Below, one piece after another: positions 16,068 to 26,197 of a stretch of DNA of 64,000 bases (position 1 is the stretch's first letter; each line of letters opens with the position of its first letter). The position numbers and the translations under genes were made by a program. This DNA comes from UBA1447 sp964627535 (lineage in GTDB: Bacteria > Bacillota > Clostridia > Oscillospirales > Acutalibacteraceae), in assembly GCA_964627535.1 (NCBI GenBank), contig CAZVJW010000005.1, forward strand, positions 1 to 64,000. The letters are read 5' to 3'. A model generated the notes under the pieces. The model saw nothing but the letters and a program-made list of their open reading frames with translations, had not been told where the DNA came from and made no database searches.

Positions 16068-19000
16068 TTATGTTATCCCCAGCTTTTTTGCCATCTCTGC
16101 GGTTTTTAATTCAAGCAGTTTGGAAACGCCCTCCTCCTGCATTGTAACACCGTATAGAACATCCGCTTCCTCCATGGTTCCGCGCCGATGTGTGATAAGA
16201 ATGAATTGTGTGTTTTTTGTCATACGCCTTACATATTTTGCAAAAAGATCAACATTGTTTTCATCAAGCGCGGCTTCAACCTCGTCAAAAATGCAGAACG
16301 GGGAGGGTGTAACCTTTAGAATCGCAAACAGCAGGGCAATCGCCGAAAGGCCTTTTTCTCCGCCGGAAAGCAAATCGATATTCTGAACATTTTTACCGGG
16401 CGGCTGTACCTTAATGTCAATATTGCACTCTAAAACATCAACATGATTTTCCAACACAAGTTCTGCTTTACCGCCGTTAAAGAGCTCTGCGAAGGTCTCG
16501 CCGAAATGGCTGTTGATTTTCGAGAACTGTTCTCTGAAACGCTCTGCCATTTTGCCGGTTAACTCCCCGATAAGCCGGTAAAGCTCATCTCTTGACTGCT
16601 CAATATCCTTAATTTGCACGCCAAGGTACTCGTAACGTTCGGAAACCTCTTTATATTCTTCCACAGCACCAACATTTACACTCCCGAGTGCGCGGATTTT
16701 ATTTCGGATTTCCATAAGGGTACGCTGAGCCTTCGCCGGTTCTTCAATGACTATCTTTAAATCTTCCGCCTCGCGGCGGGTTAACTGATATTCGTCATAA
16801 AGCTTATTTTGAGATTCATCAAGCTCCCTCTCGAGAGCCGCTTTGCGTTCCTCAAGCCTTGCGAGTTCTCCGCCTAATTTTTCTTTTTCGTCGTTCTTCG
16901 TTCTCTCCCGTGCGCGAAGCGCCGAGTTTTTTGCCTCCAGTTCACTGCGGTTCTCAACAAGCTTGCCGACCTGCTCCTTCGAAACACTGCTCTGCTTTCT
17001 TAATGAGGCAGTCTGTTCAAACATTTTCGCGATTTTTTCTTTTATTTCCAGATTATTTTGTGCAATTGCGCTTATCTCATCATTTAAGTTGCCGAGTCTT
17101 CCTTCATGTGAGGCTCTCCGGCGGTTAAGTAACGCGACAGCTTCTTCCTTTGCTTCCATGTCCTTTTGTGCGGCCAGTATTTCCATATTGATTTTTGATT
17201 CTGCCTCAACAAACTCATCGCGGCGGGATTCTATTTTTTCCCGTACTTGCTTGAGGGCATTCATTTCATCCTGCAAACCTTCAATTCCGGCGTCAAGCTT
17301 GGCAATTATTTCTTGTGACTTCTCTATTGAAACCGATAAACTTTCAATTCGTTTGTACGCAGTAACCTTTTCATTTTCAAGTTCCGAAACGGCCATATTC
17401 GCTGTTTCGATACGTCCGCTGATCAATTCAAATTCGCTTTCCTTGCGAATGGTTTCCTCCTGCGCCCTTGCCAAATCAGCCTGAGCCCCGTCCAATTCAG
17501 CTTCGGCTCCGGATAATTCTATGCTGACTGCTTTGTACTCGTCCTGCATTTGCTCAAACTTTTTTTGAAGGCCGGCAACGGTTTCTTTAATCTTTTCAAT
17601 TTCGTTTGCACGGCTTAAAATACCCGCGTTTTGTCCTCTTGACCCGCCCGTCATTGAACCGCCGGCATTGATGACCTGTCCGTCAAGCGTAACAATTCTT
17701 ACTCTGTAGTCATATTTTTTTGCAATGGCAATTGCATTGTCCATATTGTCAGCAACCGCGGTTCGCGCCAAAAGTGATTTGATGACATCTGTATACTTCG
17801 GATCATATTCTAAAAGCTTGTGCGCGATATTTACAAACCCCGGGCAGCTTTCAAGACCTTTTTCGGTCATGTCCTTTACGCGTATAGAAGTAAGCGGCAG
17901 AAAGGTTGCACGGCCTTCCCTGCTTTCTTTCAAAAAGTTTATTGCCCTCTTCGCATCGTTTTCATTATCCGTTATTATATTTTGAACAGCGGGGCCGAGC
18001 GCTGTTTCGATTGCTATCGAATATTCGTCCTTAACCGAAACAAGCTGGGATACGGTGCCATGAATCCCGCGAAGGGTTCCCCGTTTTGACTCCCGTATGA
18101 CGGCCTTTACACTGCCCGAATACCCTTCCATATTCTTTTCCAAATCATCAAGCATTTTTGCTCTTGCGTTTTTCTGATGAATATCCAAGTTGAAATTGTC
18201 AAGTTCTTTTTTTAGCTTTTCGGCCTTTTCATGGCGCGATTGCACCCTGAGATTATAGCCGGAAACGGAATTCATCAGACCTTTGACATTTTCCCGGCAC
18301 TTCTCAAGTTCTGCTTTGCAGACTGTGCTGTTTTTTGTAAGCTCATCAAGCAGTCCCAAGCGGGATGAAATAACCTCGTCAACCGTACCGATTCTTGCCG
18401 AAACCTCTTCCTTAGAAGATACAGCTGTGGATAATTCGATTCTGTTGTTTGAAGCTTCTGCAGTCAATTCGGCTATTTTGTGTGAAAGCGCTGCGGCTTT
18501 ATCGGCAAATTCAAGGTTTTCCTGTTTAACTCCGCTGATGTTTTCCGAAGCATTTTCCAAATCAAGCCTTTTTAGCCTGATTTTTTCTATAAGGGCGTCA
18601 ATCTCGCAGACAGCTTCTTTTATCTGATTGTCAAGATGCTGCTCCGTTCCTGCTGCCTGCTCCATATCGCGCGTTATCCGCTCAATGGCTTGATTGTTAT
18701 GCTCGATTGTATTGTTCTCAACCGCAATCAGCCCTTCTATTTGAACAGCTTCCTCTTCAAGGGATGCCGAGCTTTGGCGAATTTCTTCAATATGAAGGGT
18801 GATTTTCTGCCCGCCCGCGATAAGCTCCTCAATTTCCTGTTCAATATTTTCGAGCTCGGTATGTGTTTCCTCATATTGAGTTGAGGCAAGAGAGAGTTTA
18901 TGCTCCTGTTCCTTTAACCCGAGTTTGGATTTTTCAATTGAATGCAGCCATAGGCCGATTTCAAGATCCTTTTTATCCTGCGAAAGAACAAGGAATTTTT

Positions 19001-19637
19001 GAGCCTTTTCGCTTTGTGTTTTCAAGGGGCCTACTCTGCTCTCAAGTTCACTGAAAATATCACGCAGGCGGATTAAGTTTTCTTCCGCTTGAGTTAATCG
19101 TCTTGTCGCATCGTTACGGCGGTAACGAAAATGCGAAATTCCCGCCGCTTCCTCAAGCATTTCACGGCGCTGAGCGGATTTGGCTGAAATCAGATCGGCA
19201 ATACGTCCCTGGCTGACGAGCGAATAGCCGTCCTTGCCAAGCCCCGTATCCATAAAAAGCTCAAAAACATCTTTAAGCCTTACGATATCTCCATTTAAAA
19301 CATATTCACTCTCGCCCGATCGATAATAGCGGCGGGTTACCGCAACCTCATCCGTATCGCAGTGAAGGGTTTTATCCGTATTATCAAGGCGCAGCGTCAC
19401 CTCGGCAAATCCGAGCGCTTTACGAACACCCGTACCGCTGAAAACAACATCCTCCATTTTTGCACCGCGCAGATTTTTTGTGGACTGCTCGCCCAAAACC
19501 CATCTTACAGCATCGGAAATGTTGCTTTTCCCTGACCCGTTGGGTCCGATGACGGATGTTATTCCTTTCCCGAACAGTAAAATCGTTTTATCCGGGAAGG
19601 ATTTAAACCCCTGCATTTCAAGTGCCTTTAATGTCAT
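16068..19637 (-). CDS. smc: chromosome condensation ATPase SMC
   Basis: Full-length 1189-residue Smc, the core of the bacterial condensin that works with ScpA/ScpB on nucleoid organisation and segregation. The N-terminal head has Walker A GPNGSGKSNISDAVRW near residue 32. Two long coiled coils (about 165-500 and 670-1020) flank a hinge with GIHGTVSQLVSV near residue 520 and AGGSMTGGSRG near residue 655. The C-terminal head has the ABC signature LLSGGEKGLSAIALL and Walker B FCIFDEVEAALDE. The position after rnc is conserved in Firmicutes. The usual partner ftsY is not present; an aminotransferase follows instead. Confidence 0.97.
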   Translation of the reverse strand: MTLKALEMQGFKSFPDKTILLFGKGITSVIGPNGSGKSNISDAVRWVLGEQSTKNLRGAKMEDVVFSGTGVRKALGFAEVTLRLDNTDKTLHCDTDEVAVTRRYYRSGESEYVLNGDIVRLKDVFELFMDTGLGKDGYSLVSQGRIADLISAKSAQRREMLEEAAGISHFRYRRNDATRRLTQAEENLIRLRDIFSELESRVGPLKTQSEKAQKFLVLSQDKKDLEIGLWLHSIEKSKLGLKEQEHKLSLASTQYEETHTELENIEQEIEELIAGGQKITLHIEEIRQSSASLEEEAVQIEGLIAVENNTIEHNNQAIERITRDMEQAAGTEQHLDNQIKEAVCEIDALIEKIRLKRLDLENASENISGVKQENLEFADKAAALSHKIAELTAEASNNRIELSTAVSSKEEVSARIGTVDEVISSRLGLLDELTKNSTVCKAELEKCRENVKGLMNSVSGYNLRVQSRHEKAEKLKKELDNFNLDIHQKNARAKMLDDLEKNMEGYSGSVKAVIRESKRGTLRGIHGTVSQLVSVKDEYSIAIETALGPAVQNIITDNENDAKRAINFLKESREGRATFLPLTSIRVKDMTEKGLESCPGFVNIAHKLLEYDPKYTDVIKSLLARTAVADNMDNAIAIAKKYDYRVRIVTLDGQVINAGGSMTGGSRGQNAGILSRANEIEKIKETVAGLQKKFEQMQDEYKAVSIELSGAEAELDGAQADLARAQEETIRKESEFELISGRIETANMAVSELENEKVTAYKRIESLSVSIEKSQEIIAKLDAGIEGLQDEMNALKQVREKIESRRDEFVEAESKINMEILAAQKDMEAKEEAVALLNRRRASHEGRLGNLNDEISAIAQNNLEIKEKIAKMFEQTASLRKQSSVSKEQVGKLVENRSELEAKNSALRARERTKNDEKEKLGGELARLEERKAALERELDESQNKLYDEYQLTRREAEDLKIVIEEPAKAQRTLMEIRNKIRALGSVNVGAVEEYKEVSERYEYLGVQIKDIEQSRDELYRLIGELTGKMAERFREQFSKINSHFGETFAELFNGGKAELVLENHVDVLECNIDIKVQPPGKNVQNIDLLSGGEKGLSAIALLFAILKVTPSPFCIFDEVEAALDENNVDLFAKYVRRMTKNTQFILITHRRGTMEEADVLYGVTMQEEGVSKLLELKTAEMAKKLGIT

Positions 19638-19686
19638 TTTTTATTTTCCTTGCTTTCAGTTTTTGGTTGCCCATTTTGAACGTATA

Positions 19687-20700
19687 TTATATACTTGCGG
19701 ATACCTGATATTTTTTATAACCGCAAAAGGGGATAACGCTGCATTCGTAGCCTTCCGTTCTTAGAATATCAAGATTTACGCGTTTTTGTCCTGTCATTTG
19801 CGAAACGGCGTTTTCGGCCACATAAAGATGTGCGGCACCACAGTTTATCATTGCCGCCCGCAACGCAGTTCTGGCTTTTTTCAAATATATTTCACCCTCA
19901 CAAAGCTCCCGGAACGCCGGATGATAAGGCCCCGCAAGATAACCATTCTCGACATCTCCGCCGGAATGAAGCCCCAGGCGGATAACCTCGATGCCTTTAT
20001 CAAAGAACATTTCCAATAATTCTCCGCAAAGCGAAACCGCCTCATCAAGCGGCTGCGGTGCGTACTCACCGGCAGCTAAAAGTTCAGCAAGGGGAGTTCC
20101 TTTTAAAACAACCGTGGGGTATATTCTTACCGTTTTCGGCTTCAACTCAATAATTTTACGCGCTGTTGCAGTGCTTTCCTCCGGTGAGGATCCGTTAAGC
20201 CCTGTCATCATCTGCAGTCCCAGTTCGAACCCCCAGCGTGCAACGAGTTCCGAGGAATAAACAATGTCCTTCACCGTATGGCCTCTGCGGTTAAGCGCAA
20301 GAACTCTGTCGTCCATACTCTGCGCGCCAAGTTCGACTGCGCTGACACCGTATTTTTTTAGTAAATCACATATCTCTGTATTTATTGCATCCGGTCTTGT
20401 GGAAATACGGATACCCGTAAAATGTTTTCCGTCTATATAAACAGCCGCAGCTTTCAAAAGCTCCAGCATATATTCCTTCCCGATTGCCGTAAAGCTTCCT
20501 CCGAAAAACGCAATCTCCCTTTTCATTCCCGAATTCGGACTTTTATAACAGCAAGCGGTTTTAACCGCTTGCTCAATATCCTTGGCGGTAAGCCTTCGGT
20601 TTTGTCCGGAAATACTTCGCTGGTTGCAAAAGCTGCATTGCTGCGGGCATCCTTCATGGGGAACGAATAATGCGACATTCATATGTTTCAAAGTTTTCAT
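19687..20700 (-). CDS. radical SAM protein, Elp3-like
   Basis: A 337-residue radical SAM enzyme. The 4Fe-4S motif CPQQCSFC (C-x3-C-x2-C) is near residue 15, with a GGSFTAIG glycine motif near residue 67. RISTRPDAIN, VELGAQSMDD and LQMMTGLNGSSPEE resemble the N-terminal half of the Elp3/tRNA-modifying family. There is no acetyltransferase domain of full Elp3, so its exact reaction is unassigned. ATG 20700 is preferred over a TTG 15 bases upstream, although neither has a strong ribosome site. It lies between rnc and smc, a frequent clostridial arrangement. Confidence 0.88.
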   Translation of the reverse strand: MKTLKHMNVALFVPHEGCPQQCSFCNQRSISGQNRRLTAKDIEQAVKTACCYKSPNSGMKREIAFFGGSFTAIGKEYMLELLKAAAVYIDGKHFTGIRISTRPDAINTEICDLLKKYGVSAVELGAQSMDDRVLALNRRGHTVKDIVYSSELVARWGFELGLQMMTGLNGSSPEESTATARKIIELKPKTVRIYPTVVLKGTPLAELLAAGEYAPQPLDEAVSLCGELLEMFFDKGIEVIRLGLHSGGDVENGYLAGPYHPAFRELCEGEIYLKKARTALRAAMINCGAAHLYVAENAVSQMTGQKRVNLDILRTEGYECSVIPFCGYKKYQVSASI

Positions 20701-20727
20701 AACACCCGATTTCAATATTTCCGTGTT

Positions 20728-21408
20728 TTAAAGTCCCATCAAGGAAAGAGCTTCCTTTGCAGCTTCTTGCTCGGCAATCTTTTTGCTTTTTCCGGTGCCT
20801 TTTCCTATTATATTGCTGTTTAAATGAACCTCAACAAGAAAACTTTTATTGTGATCGGGACCGCTCTCGGCAGTTAAAACATACTCCACACTTTCTTCGG
20901 GATTTTTCTGGATGACCTCTTGCAGGATAGTCTTGTAATCTTTGAAGGAATCAGATTTTTTTGCAGCGTCTTTTATGAACCTGAGGACAAACCGCCTTGC
21001 TTCGTCAATTCCGCCGTCAAGGTAAATTGCGGCCAAAACAGCTTCAAAAGCATCCGCAAGAATTGACGGCCGTTCCATCCCTCCCGTAACAAGTTCACCC
21101 CGTCCAAGAAATAAATAAACTCCTAAATCAAGTTCCTTTGCAAAGCAGCAAAGGGATGCTTCACAAACCGTTGCCGCCCGAAGTTTTGTCAGTTCGCCTT
21201 CGGGCATACCGGTATAGTGTAAAAAATAGTGTTCAGCGGCAATAAAGCCCAACACCGAGTCTCCTAAAAATTCAAGCCGTTCATTGCTTTCACCACCGTT
21301 TTGCCGCTCATTGACAAAAGAGGAGTGGGAGAGAGCCCTTTCAAGCAATGCTTTATTCTTAAATTTATAATCGATTATTTTTTGAAAGCTTTTTAAATCG
21401 GGTTGCAT
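20728..21408 (-). CDS. rnc: ribonuclease III
   Basis: Double-stranded RNA endonuclease of 226 residues that processes rRNA precursors and structured mRNAs. The catalytic signature ERLEFLGDSVLG is near residue 40, and the second acidic cluster is in DAFEAVLAAIYLDGG near residue 118. A C-terminal dsRNA-binding domain (about 155-226) ends in the basic KSKKIAEQEAAKEAL. GGAGG five bases before ATG 21408 sets the start. It follows the acyl-carrier-like gene in the conserved plsX-acp-rnc-smc cluster. Confidence 0.97.
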   Translation of the reverse strand: MQPDLKSFQKIIDYKFKNKALLERALSHSSFVNERQNGGESNERLEFLGDSVLGFIAAEHYFLHYTGMPEGELTKLRAATVCEASLCCFAKELDLGVYLFLGRGELVTGGMERPSILADAFEAVLAAIYLDGGIDEARRFVLRFIKDAAKKSDSFKDYKTILQEVIQKNPEESVEYVLTAESGPDHNKSFLVEVHLNSNIIGKGTGKSKKIAEQEAAKEALSLMGL

Positions 21409-21449
21409 CTTAACCTCCGGCCAACCATTTCTGAAGACCATCTTCTGTA

Positions 21450-21686
21450 TTATTCCGCCAATGCAATCGCAGTTTCGATAATGCTGACCAAATCCGAAAC
21501 ATCGGAAATTCTGATAATTTCGTCTTCGTGCAGTTTAATTTCAAATTCGCCTTCAACGGCGTGGACAAGTTCATTGATATCATCTTCGTCGGCGCCGAGT
21601 TCATCAAATGTCGTATCTTCGCTGACATTTTCTTCTTCAATCAAAAACTGCTCCGAAATAAAGGTAATTACTTTTTCTAAAACCAT
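21450..21686 (-). CDS. acyl carrier protein-like, lacking the phosphopantetheine serine
   Basis: A 78-residue acidic helical protein in the position normally held by acpP, between plsX and rnc. It aligns along its whole length with acyl carrier protein. At the prosthetic-group site, however, the family's GADSLDTVEL-type motif reads GADEDDINEL: residue 34 is Glu (codon GAA on the minus strand) instead of the Ser that carries 4'-phosphopantetheine. The next residue, normally Leu, is Asp. It therefore cannot be modified in the usual way. It may be a regulatory or structural ACP paralogue, with a functional ACP elsewhere in the genome. The flanking sequence shows no sign of a frameshift. Confidence 0.85.
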   Translation of the reverse strand: MVLEKVITFISEQFLIEEENVSEDTTFDELGADEDDINELVHAVEGEFEIKLHEDEIIRISDVSDLVSIIETAIALAE

Positions 21687-21733
21687 ATAAGATCCTCCGG
21701 TTCAAGTTGATATTTTTCAGGTATATTAATAAT

Positions 21734-22717
21734 TTAATTGATACTGTCCGTGATTGCTTTAACCACATCCTGCTCGGCGAAAATTTTCGCCTGCCTCACC
21801 GCATTTTTAATCGCTTTCGCGTTTGAGGAGCCATGCGCTTTTATAACCGCGCCGTTAACACCCATAAGCGGTGCTCCCCCAAATTCGGTGTAATCCATTT
21901 TATTTTTAAATTCCGTCAGTCCTCCTTTTATAATAAGCGCCGAAAATTTGGTAAATATATTTTTTTTGTAGATTGTCTTGAGATTCGCCATTATCGCGCC
22001 GGCAACCCCTTCAAACATTTTCAGAATTATATTACCCGTAAATCCGTCCGCTACAATTACCTCGCAGCCGCCGAAGGGAATTTCTCTTGCCTCCACGTTG
22101 CCGATAAAATTGTAGCTTGCGTTTTTCATCAGTTCATAAGCTTCCAGCTGCAGCTTTCCTCCCTTGGTTTCTTCTGTCCCGATATTGGCAAGCCCTATTC
22201 TCGGTGAAGGAAAGCCCATAACCTTTTTCATATAAATATCTCCCATTACAGCGAATTGATGGAGATACTCCGCAGCACAGTCTACATTCGCACCCATGTC
22301 TATCAGCATAACAGGTCCGCTGTTGGCAGGCATGATGGCGGCGATGGCTGCCCGTTTTATCCCTTTGATACGTTTGACAATAAATGTGGCGCCCATAACA
22401 AGCGCTCCGGTTGAACCCGCGCTTACAAACGCGGAGCCTTCATGCCCGGCAAGCGCTTTGAGCCCGACCGCCAATGAAGTATTGCCTTTTCCTTTTAGTA
22501 TATCGGCAGGATGGTCTGTCATCAGCATAATATCAGGCGCTTCTTTAATAAACATAGAAGCAAGGCTTATTCCGTTTGCCGCAGCGCACTTTTTTATTTC
22601 TTTTTCGCTGCCGGTCAGCAGTATCTCAACCCCGAGTTCTTTTACGGCCAGCTCGCAGCCCTTTAATATTTCAAGCGGGGCGTTATCCCCTCCGAAAGCG
22701 TCAACGATGATCCGCAT
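21734..22717 (-). CDS. plsX: phosphate acyltransferase PlsX
   Basis: Makes acyl-phosphate from acyl-ACP, feeding PlsY in phospholipid synthesis; a peripheral membrane enzyme. The 327 residues are normal. Motifs include IIVDAFGGDNAP at the start, SAGSTGALVMGAT near residue 100, MLIDMGANVDC near residue 140, IGLANIGTEETKG and VADGFTGNIILKM near residue 220. It overlaps the end of trmFO by 17 bp and precedes the acyl-carrier-like gene by 47 bp. Its natural substrate is acyl-ACP, which makes the serine-less neighbour noteworthy. Confidence 0.96.
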   Translation of the reverse strand: MRIIVDAFGGDNAPLEILKGCELAVKELGVEILLTGSEKEIKKCAAANGISLASMFIKEAPDIMLMTDHPADILKGKGNTSLAVGLKALAGHEGSAFVSAGSTGALVMGATFIVKRIKGIKRAAIAAIMPANSGPVMLIDMGANVDCAAEYLHQFAVMGDIYMKKVMGFPSPRIGLANIGTEETKGGKLQLEAYELMKNASYNFIGNVEAREIPFGGCEVIVADGFTGNIILKMFEGVAGAIMANLKTIYKKNIFTKFSALIIKGGLTEFKNKMDYTEFGGAPLMGVNGAVIKAHGSSNAKAIKNAVRQAKIFAEQDVVKAITDSIN

Positions 22718-24014
22718 TTTTTATTCCCTCCGCAACCATGTTTAACCCCCGTTTTGCCAATGCTTCGTACCGCTGCTTTTTATCTCTGATATTTTCTTCG
22801 AGAGGCGGCAGAATTCCGAAATTAGCACCCATTGGCTGAAAGTCCCTGACATCCTCGGAGCTTATATAAGCCGAAAGAGCGCCGAGCATGGTTTCCTTTG
22901 GCATGATAAACGGTTCTTTGCGGTTAATTTTTTTTGCTGCGTTTATTCCCGCTAAAATGCCCGAAGCGGCGGATTCCATATAACCCTCGACACCGGTTAT
23001 CTGTCCTGCAAAAAACAGATTCGCTCTTTGCTTGAACCTGAAATCCGCATTTAAGAGCCGGGGTGAATCAATAAAAGTGTTTCGGTGCATAACTCCATAC
23101 CTGATAAATTCCGCTTTTTTAAGTGCGGGGATCATCGAAAAAACTCTTTTTTGTTCGCTGAATTTAAGATTTGTCTGAAAACCGACAAGATTGAGCAGCG
23201 TTCCCGCATAATTTTCGCGTCTCAGCTGCATAACCGCCCAAGGACGGTGCCCTGTTCCCGGATCCCGCAGTCCTACCGGGCGAAGCGGGCCGAAACGGAT
23301 TGTATCGAGCCCTCTGGCTGCCATAACCTCAATGGGCATACATCCCTCGTAAACATCCTTTTTCTTGTCAAACTCATGCATTTCTGCACTCTCCGCCTGA
23401 ACAAGCGCCTCATGGAACGCTTCATATTCCTCTTTGTTCAGGGGGCAGTTTATATAATCATCGCCGCCTCTGTCGTAACGCGACTGACTGAAGGCACAGC
23501 TCATATCTATACTTTCCGCTGTAACAATAGGTGCCGCCGCATCAAAAAAACTCAGTGCCCCGCCGCAAAGAGAGCTTATGTTTTTCGCTAAAGAATCAGA
23601 CGCGAGAGGACCCGCAGCCACAATAACAATCCCTTCTGCCGGGATTTGTGTAACCTCACGCCTTACAAGCGTTATCAGCGGTTCACTTTCGATTTTTTCG
23701 GTAACCTTACAGGTGAATACATCTCTGTCGACAGCAAGGGCTCCGCCTGCCGGTACGGCACATTCTTTTGCACACTCAACGCACAGAGACCCCAGAAGTT
23801 CCATTTCCGCCTTCAGCATTCCGGCCGCGGAAGCAATTCTTAAGGCTTTGAATGAGTTTGAGCAAACAAGCTCCGCTAAGCCTTCCGACTTGTGCGCGGG
23901 GGAAAATTTATATGGCTTCATTTCGGCCAAAGTAACGCTGATGCCTGCTTTTGCCACCTGCCAGGCTGCCTCAACACCCGCAAACCCGCCGCCTATAACC
24001 AGGACTTCGCTCAT
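22701..24014 (-). CDS. trmFO: tRNA m5U54 methyltransferase TrmFO
   Basis: Folate- and FAD-dependent enzyme methylating U54 in the T-loop of tRNA. At 437 residues it has normal length. The N-terminal dinucleotide-binding motif GGGFAGVEAAW is near residue 7, followed by EMKPYKFSPAH and LVCSNSFKA, which are diagnostic of TrmFO rather than GidA. The C-terminal FAGQITGVEGYMESAASG also matches. It overlaps topA by four bases and plsX by 17, indicating translational coupling in one long operon. Confidence 0.96.
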   Translation of the reverse strand: MSEVLVIGGGFAGVEAAWQVAKAGISVTLAEMKPYKFSPAHKSEGLAELVCSNSFKALRIASAAGMLKAEMELLGSLCVECAKECAVPAGGALAVDRDVFTCKVTEKIESEPLITLVRREVTQIPAEGIVIVAAGPLASDSLAKNISSLCGGALSFFDAAAPIVTAESIDMSCAFSQSRYDRGGDDYINCPLNKEEYEAFHEALVQAESAEMHEFDKKKDVYEGCMPIEVMAARGLDTIRFGPLRPVGLRDPGTGHRPWAVMQLRRENYAGTLLNLVGFQTNLKFSEQKRVFSMIPALKKAEFIRYGVMHRNTFIDSPRLLNADFRFKQRANLFFAGQITGVEGYMESAASGILAGINAAKKINRKEPFIMPKETMLGALSAYISSEDVRDFQPMGANFGILPPLEENIRDKKQRYEALAKRGLNMVAEGIKNADHR

Positions 24015-26146
24015 TTCTCTTCCTGCCCGTCGCCCGATTTCTTTGACTTGCGCTCTGCTTTAGTTTCATAGCCGCAGCCCTCGTTCAGGCAAACAACCAT
24101 TCCGCCTTTTCTTGAAAACAGCGACTTGCCGCATTTGGGACAGACTTCTTTGGTTGGTTTATCCCATGTTATAAACTTGCATTCCGGCCAGCTTTCGCAA
24201 CCATAAAAAGTATAACCCTTCTTTGATTTTTTTTCAACAACCTTCGAACCGCACATCGGGCATCCGGCGCCCGTTTCAAGTATAAGAGGCTTGGCATTTT
24301 TGCATTCGGGGTAGCCGGGACAAGCGAGGAACCGCCCGAAACGGCCAATTTTTACCACCATCATCTTTCCGCATTTTTCACAGGGAATGTCTGTAACATC
24401 CTGTTCCAGTTGAATTTTTTCCCCGCTCATATCTTCTCTGGCTTTTTTTAGAGTGGTTTCAAAATCATCATAGAACTCATGCAGCATTTTTATGTAATCT
24501 TCATTGCCCTTTTCAACTTCGTCAAGAGAGGTTTCCATCTGAGCTGTAAACTTGGTATTCACTATTTTCTCAAAATGATCCTTTAATAAACCGGTTGTTT
24601 TTTCGCCGAGTTCTGTCGGATTTAAAAGCTTTGCATTGCGCAGAACATATTCCCGCTTAATGATTGTTGTTATAATAGCAGCGTATGTACTCGGCCGGCC
24701 AATTCCGTTTTCCTCGAGTTCCTTAATCAGCGTTGCTTCGGTGAAGCGTGAAGGCGGCTGTGTAAAATGCTGGTTCGCGAGCAGTTCTTTGAGTTTTAAA
24801 GCGTCCTTCTCTTTAAGCTCCGGCAGTTTATCGCCTTCTTTTTCATCGTCATCGGTCATCTCTTCATAAAGCTTTGTAAAGCCGTCGAAAACCACCGAAT
24901 AACCGGATGCGTTGAAAATACAAAAGCGGCCTTTCGCTGCATCGGCTTTTACCGCCGCTTCGATTTCGGCCTTTACGGTTGCCTGAAGGCAGTCTGCCAT
25001 AAGGCTTGCCATGAAACGTTTCCATATCAAATTATAAAGTTTGTACTGATCCGAGGTCAGGCTGGCTTTTGCCTGTTCGGGTGTAATCGAAGGTATCGAC
25101 GGACGGATGGCCTCGTGTGCGTCCTGCGCATTCGAGCGGGATTTATAGTAGCGCGGTTTCTCCGGCAGATAATCGGAGCCGAATGTTCCGGTTATATATT
25201 CGTTGCCTTGCGTTCTCGACTCATCGGAAATACGAAGCGAGTCGGTTCTCATGTATGTAATCAAACCCGTTGTGCCTATACCGGCGATGTCAACGCCCTC
25301 ATACAATTCCTGTGCCGCTTTCATTGTTCTTTGTGCCTGAAAACCCAATCTTCTGGATGCTTCCTGCTGAAGCGTCGATGTTATAAATGGCGGAGCAGGG
25401 CTTTTCTTCCGTGTTCCTTTTTTAACGGATTTAACACTGTAATCCGCACCTTCCAAGCGGGCAAGATACCCATCTGCTTGTGTCTTGTTTACAACCTTAA
25501 CCTTACCTGTTTCATCACCGAAAAATGCTGCGGAAAAAACATTCCCTGTCTTTGTTGTCAGTTTGGCATCCAAACTCCAATATTCATCGGGAACAAATGC
25601 TCTTATTTCGTTTTCTCTGTCAACAATGAGCCTTACCGCGACGCTTTGAACGCGTCCGGCAGAAAGACCTCTTCGAATTTTTTGTGAAATAAAAGGGCTT
25701 AGCCGGTAACCGACAAGACGGTCGAGTATACGGCGGGCCTGTTGCGCATTTACCAAATCCATATCCACCAAGTGAGGATTTTTCATTCCGTTGCCGATAC
25801 CAGTTTTTGTTATTTCGTTAAAAGTTACCCGGTTGGCGATTTTTAAATCCAGCCCCAGCAGTTCGGCAAGATGCCATGATATTGCTTCTCCCTCCCGGTC
25901 GGGGTCGGTGGCAAGAATAACTTGATCGCTTTTGCTTACTTTCTCCTTCAATTCTTTTACGAGTTTTTCCTTACCCTTGACAATCGCATATTTGGGCGCG
26001 AAGTCATTGTTAACGTCAATACTGAGCTTTGCCGCGGGCAAATCGCGCACATGACCCATAGAAGCGGTTACTTCGTAACCGGAACCTAAATACTTTTTAA
26101 TTGTTTTTGCCTTTGCGGGAGATTCCACAATAACTAATTTTGACAT
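24011..26146 (-). CDS. topA: DNA topoisomerase I
   Basis: Type IA topoisomerase relaxing negative supercoils, 711 residues. The TOPRIM domain begins at LVIVESPAKAKTI and includes ATDPDREGEAISWHL near residue 80. The catalytic tyrosine lies in GLITYMRTDSLRIS near residue 300. Three C-terminal zinc ribbons are visible: CEKCGKMM...CPGYPEC, CPMCGSKV...CESWPEC and CPKCGKSL...CLNEGC. It ends in a lysine-rich tail. It sits between dprA and trmFO, an order conserved in many Firmicutes. Confidence 0.97.
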   Translation of the reverse strand: MSKLVIVESPAKAKTIKKYLGSGYEVTASMGHVRDLPAAKLSIDVNNDFAPKYAIVKGKEKLVKELKEKVSKSDQVILATDPDREGEAISWHLAELLGLDLKIANRVTFNEITKTGIGNGMKNPHLVDMDLVNAQQARRILDRLVGYRLSPFISQKIRRGLSAGRVQSVAVRLIVDRENEIRAFVPDEYWSLDAKLTTKTGNVFSAAFFGDETGKVKVVNKTQADGYLARLEGADYSVKSVKKGTRKKSPAPPFITSTLQQEASRRLGFQAQRTMKAAQELYEGVDIAGIGTTGLITYMRTDSLRISDESRTQGNEYITGTFGSDYLPEKPRYYKSRSNAQDAHEAIRPSIPSITPEQAKASLTSDQYKLYNLIWKRFMASLMADCLQATVKAEIEAAVKADAAKGRFCIFNASGYSVVFDGFTKLYEEMTDDDEKEGDKLPELKEKDALKLKELLANQHFTQPPSRFTEATLIKELEENGIGRPSTYAAIITTIIKREYVLRNAKLLNPTELGEKTTGLLKDHFEKIVNTKFTAQMETSLDEVEKGNEDYIKMLHEFYDDFETTLKKAREDMSGEKIQLEQDVTDIPCEKCGKMMVVKIGRFGRFLACPGYPECKNAKPLILETGAGCPMCGSKVVEKKSKKGYTFYGCESWPECKFITWDKPTKEVCPKCGKSLFSRKGGMVVCLNEGCGYETKAERKSKKSGDGQEEK

Positions 26147-26197
26147 TTCAAGCTCCTAAATAAAAATTTACCCTGTCTTTGAATACTGTAAACAGTA

